Shown: one piece after another, positions 57,355 through 64,000 of the stretch | How positions within the stretch are numbered: the stretch's first letter is position 1 | How the letters are laid out: each line of letters opens with the position of its first letter | Assembly (NCBI GenBank): GCA_964036275.1 | Contig: OZ038439.1 | Span: 6,402,169-6,466,168, forward strand | DNA: 64,000 nucleotides | Reading direction: 5' to 3' | Origin: Litoditis marina | Lineage: Eukaryota; Nematoda; Chromadorea; Rhabditida; Rhabditidae | Notes under the pieces: model-generated | The model's database searches: none | What the model saw: the letters and a program-made list of their open reading frames with translations, nothing else | What the model was told of the DNA's origin: nothing | Made by a program: the position numbers and the translations under genes

Positions 57355-59498
57355 AGATAGGCATAGGTTACGAGGTTACAATATGTTACTTGTGGGTAGT
57401 AATGTCACGTGACACGTGAAATTGGAGACACTTCATAGATTACGGTAGTGTCTATGTGTTCTCTGTTCCAGATCTAGGGGTTTACTTCGAAACGTGAAAT
57501 GAGAGGAAACCAACAGTTTTCTACATGTTTCACGTGATAATTTTTCTGTCCTTGAGTATGGTATTGTATCTAGTGGCTTATAACCATAGTGATAGGGGTA
57601 GTTACTGAGTTACTGTACCTACTTTGTTTTCTTTCTATACTGTAACGGTGTTCTTTTTTGCTCATTTTTAGTAATCTCTAAAACGTATGTAGTTTGTGTG
57701 AGAATTCCGGTGTTTTTAGTAGAAAACAGCTGGTTTCCCTAGATTTCAGCTGGTATCTAAATTGAATCTTATACATGTCTTTTACGGATGATTTGAAGTA
57801 CTTGTCCCTATTAACTTTTCATATTCAGTATTTCTTGTTTATCGATTTGTTTACATATTTTCTCATCACACTATTACAGCGAGCCAGGCTCAAAATATGC
57901 ACAGCTCTGATTTTTGAGTTTTGTTTCTGTGATTGCTGAATTGATCTTCTAATTAGAAGCAGCTTCTGTAGTTTATGTTGGAATTCCAGTGTTTTGGTGG
58001 AAAACAGCTGATTTCTGATTTCGCTAGAATTTCAGCTGACTTTTCTAAATTTTACTTGATCTACATTTTTAAAATATCAATTTTCTATACCGAAAATTAG
58101 TTGATCTAACAATAAGCCGTATGTATTCGTATCCCAATAGCGGTGTCTATTTACCCGTGTCTCGTTGCTTTCACATCCGTATAGAAATAGTGTGTAGAAA
58201 GAGAGACGCAGACTAGTATCTGGGATATTGCTACACACGGCCTCCTCCCATGTGTCCCTACTATTCATTTATCCATGTATCCCATATGTTATCAATTGGT
58301 CTGTCCATTCTGATCTCTATTGGCATGTACCTTTTTCTATCCAAATAGCAGATGGCATTTATGTGATGATAAGTATAGCTATTGATTGATTGAGCAAGCT
58401 CAGTGTACATTTATTGTAATATTTATTGGAGTTTTGGGAAGGTAGCCTTGTTTTTACTGTTTCCTGTAGTTTTCACTGTAAACCATGCTATTTTGTCAAA
58501 GCTTCATGCACATATAACCTCTGTTTTCGTAATGATTTTTTGTGATTATTGATTTTTTGAGTAGATCAAGAGGAGCGAGTCTCCTATTCCCCCCTTGCCC
58601 ATTTATTCGTCATTCACTGCATAATCATAGTGCTCTTATCGCCAACCTTTGTCTCTCTAAGTGTGTTTTTGTGTATAGAATTGAAGTTGAAACTTCGTAA
58701 TAAATGATTTTGTTATTTGTACATGTTTTTGAGTTAGTTTTGGAAAATATAAAGTTTGTATAGGGAGAATGGAAAATAAGTTTTTTGGAAAGGTTATGGA
58801 ATTTCTTACAGAAACCCGAGTTGAAATCCAAAAAAAAGAAAAAGTTTCCGTGAGTTTTAGTTACATATGGGAATAGAGTTTTCATAAAAGCAGATCTTTC
58901 CAAATTAATAGATCTTGCACCTTAATTGTGGGAATTGGTCTTCCCATTTGCAACTGTTCGCAATTGAGAAGTGTACCATTGGACTACGTTCTAGTCTCTC
59001 TTTTATCAAGACACAATTGTCATCAGTTGATACCAATTCAGGTGGGATGGTTCTCTCTCCTTGGATTTTCTGTTAATGTTTGTATTATTAAAATGTTGAA
59101 ACGATCAAAACCATAACAAATTGAGTTAATAAAAAATTTAAAAAATCACCTATTATCTCTTTAGCATAGTTTATTTCTGTTGATTGAAAGGAACCGAACG
59201 ATTATTTTGTACGTTTGTTTTAAAGCTATTGAATTAAAGAAAAAAATAATGTATTTTAGGGACGAAATATGTTACAGTTGACATCTATAATCGTTTCTAA
59301 TTCAAATTCACGTTTGTGTTTCGATCTCTGATGTTTTCTAACTTTTCCATAAAACACAACTACAGTTCTTTCATTGGTATATCGCATTGACATCGTTTTC
59401 CCTTTTTCTGCATTTATCTCGGCTCTATTTCGATGTTTTCATTACATTTCTATATGCCATGCTGTACTTAATATTCTATTTGCAATTCTTCTTTCTCT
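57355..59498. other. Intergenic stretch between the CoREST and DHRS4 genes
   Basis: No exon is supported. The first clear AATAAA after the CoREST stop is near 58698, so a long 3' UTR is possible. Two similar segments (57690-57760 and 57955-58035: GAATTCCRGTGTTTT, AAAACAGCTG, TTTCAGCTG) look like a diverged tandem duplication. Confidence 0.45.
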
Positions 59499-59500
59499 AG
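59499..59500 (+). promoter_or_regulatory. Probable spliced-leader acceptor for the DHRS4 gene
   Basis: TTCTTTCTCTAG ends one base before the ATG at 59502. With no coding exon upstream, this is best explained as a trans-splice site. Confidence 0.6.
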
Positions 59501-59501
59501 G

Positions 59502-63690
<4,189 letters not shown>

Positions 63691-64000
63691 ATGATCATGA
63701 TACAATGTTGTAGATAAATATGTACAATTAGAATGTTTTTATTGATTTTCTATGTTTTTTTCTGTAAAATTAGGAGCAGAATGTAAGACGAGAAAAATAC
63801 ACACAATACTGTAGGAGGTACAATACAATATTGTAGATAAATGTATGAAATATGAACTACTCGTTGTGTTTTTCTTCATATTTTTTATTTTAAAACCGCC
63901 AAAATTGGACAGATTCATAATAGTTTATTTATGTACTGAGCCGCGCAAATATCAAACGAATAAATTAAAATGCACAAGCACTAGTTTCATCATAAAAATC

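Overview
The window looks like nuclear DNA of a free-living nematode related to Caenorhabditis. The evidence is AT-rich sequence, many short exons with TTTCCAG/TTTTCAG acceptors, acceptors placed just upstream of start codons (as expected for spliced-leader addition), and worm-type gene families: an expanded tau-tubulin-kinase-like kinase, a STR-like chemoreceptor exon, a CNDP dipeptidase, CoREST and DHRS4. I rebuilt the gene models by hand from splice phase, and the phases close exactly in the four complete or near-complete genes on the right half. All convincing multi-exon genes lie on the + strand.

Layout. 1-8.7 kb is almost gene-free: an unidentified terminal exon at the left edge, one chemoreceptor exon (minus strand), and many fold-back repeats. 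8.7-11.8 kb holds a gene for a small secreted, probably GPI-anchored protein whose last exon is split by a 780-bp MITE. 12.2-15.5 kb is a 5'-truncated RTE-type LINE between two 321-bp direct repeats that look identical. 15.5-21 kb is mostly repeats, with one SINE and one doubtful small gene. 21.1-32.4 kb is a tau-tubulin-kinase-like gene. Its third visible exon is split by a 6.7-kb TIR element with a TA duplication, which itself carries a second LINE and smaller fold-back elements. A later exon of the same gene is one base short, so the locus is probably a pseudogene.

33.8-40.1 kb is a complete M20 dipeptidase gene with 12 exons and 468 aa. 41.2-45.9 kb is an unrecognised gene for a protein with about four membrane segments and a long hydrophilic tail. 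A tRNA-Pro(TGG) lies at 47.5 kb beside a SINE. 49.0-57.4 kb is a complete CoREST (SPR-1/RCOR) gene with 16 exons and 522 aa. 59.5-63.7 kb is a complete DHRS4 gene with 9 exons and 261 aa. From memory, the C. elegans relatives of the last three recognised genes (pes-9, spr-1, dhrs-4) are all on chromosome V, which suggests the window comes from the equivalent chromosome arm. They do not share a pathway: one is a cytosolic peptidase, one a chromatin corepressor scaffold and one a peroxisomal-type reductase.

The most striking material is the record of genome turnover. It includes two genes interrupted in coding exons by TA-flanked elements, a LINE with a very long target duplication, and three degenerate echoes of splice junctions inside introns. 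It also includes a splice acceptor supplied by an ATT microsatellite, a tRNA-derived SINE family, a tailless tRNA-Leu retropseudogene and a family of repeats full of G/C tracts. I did not find a clearly new multi-gene system.
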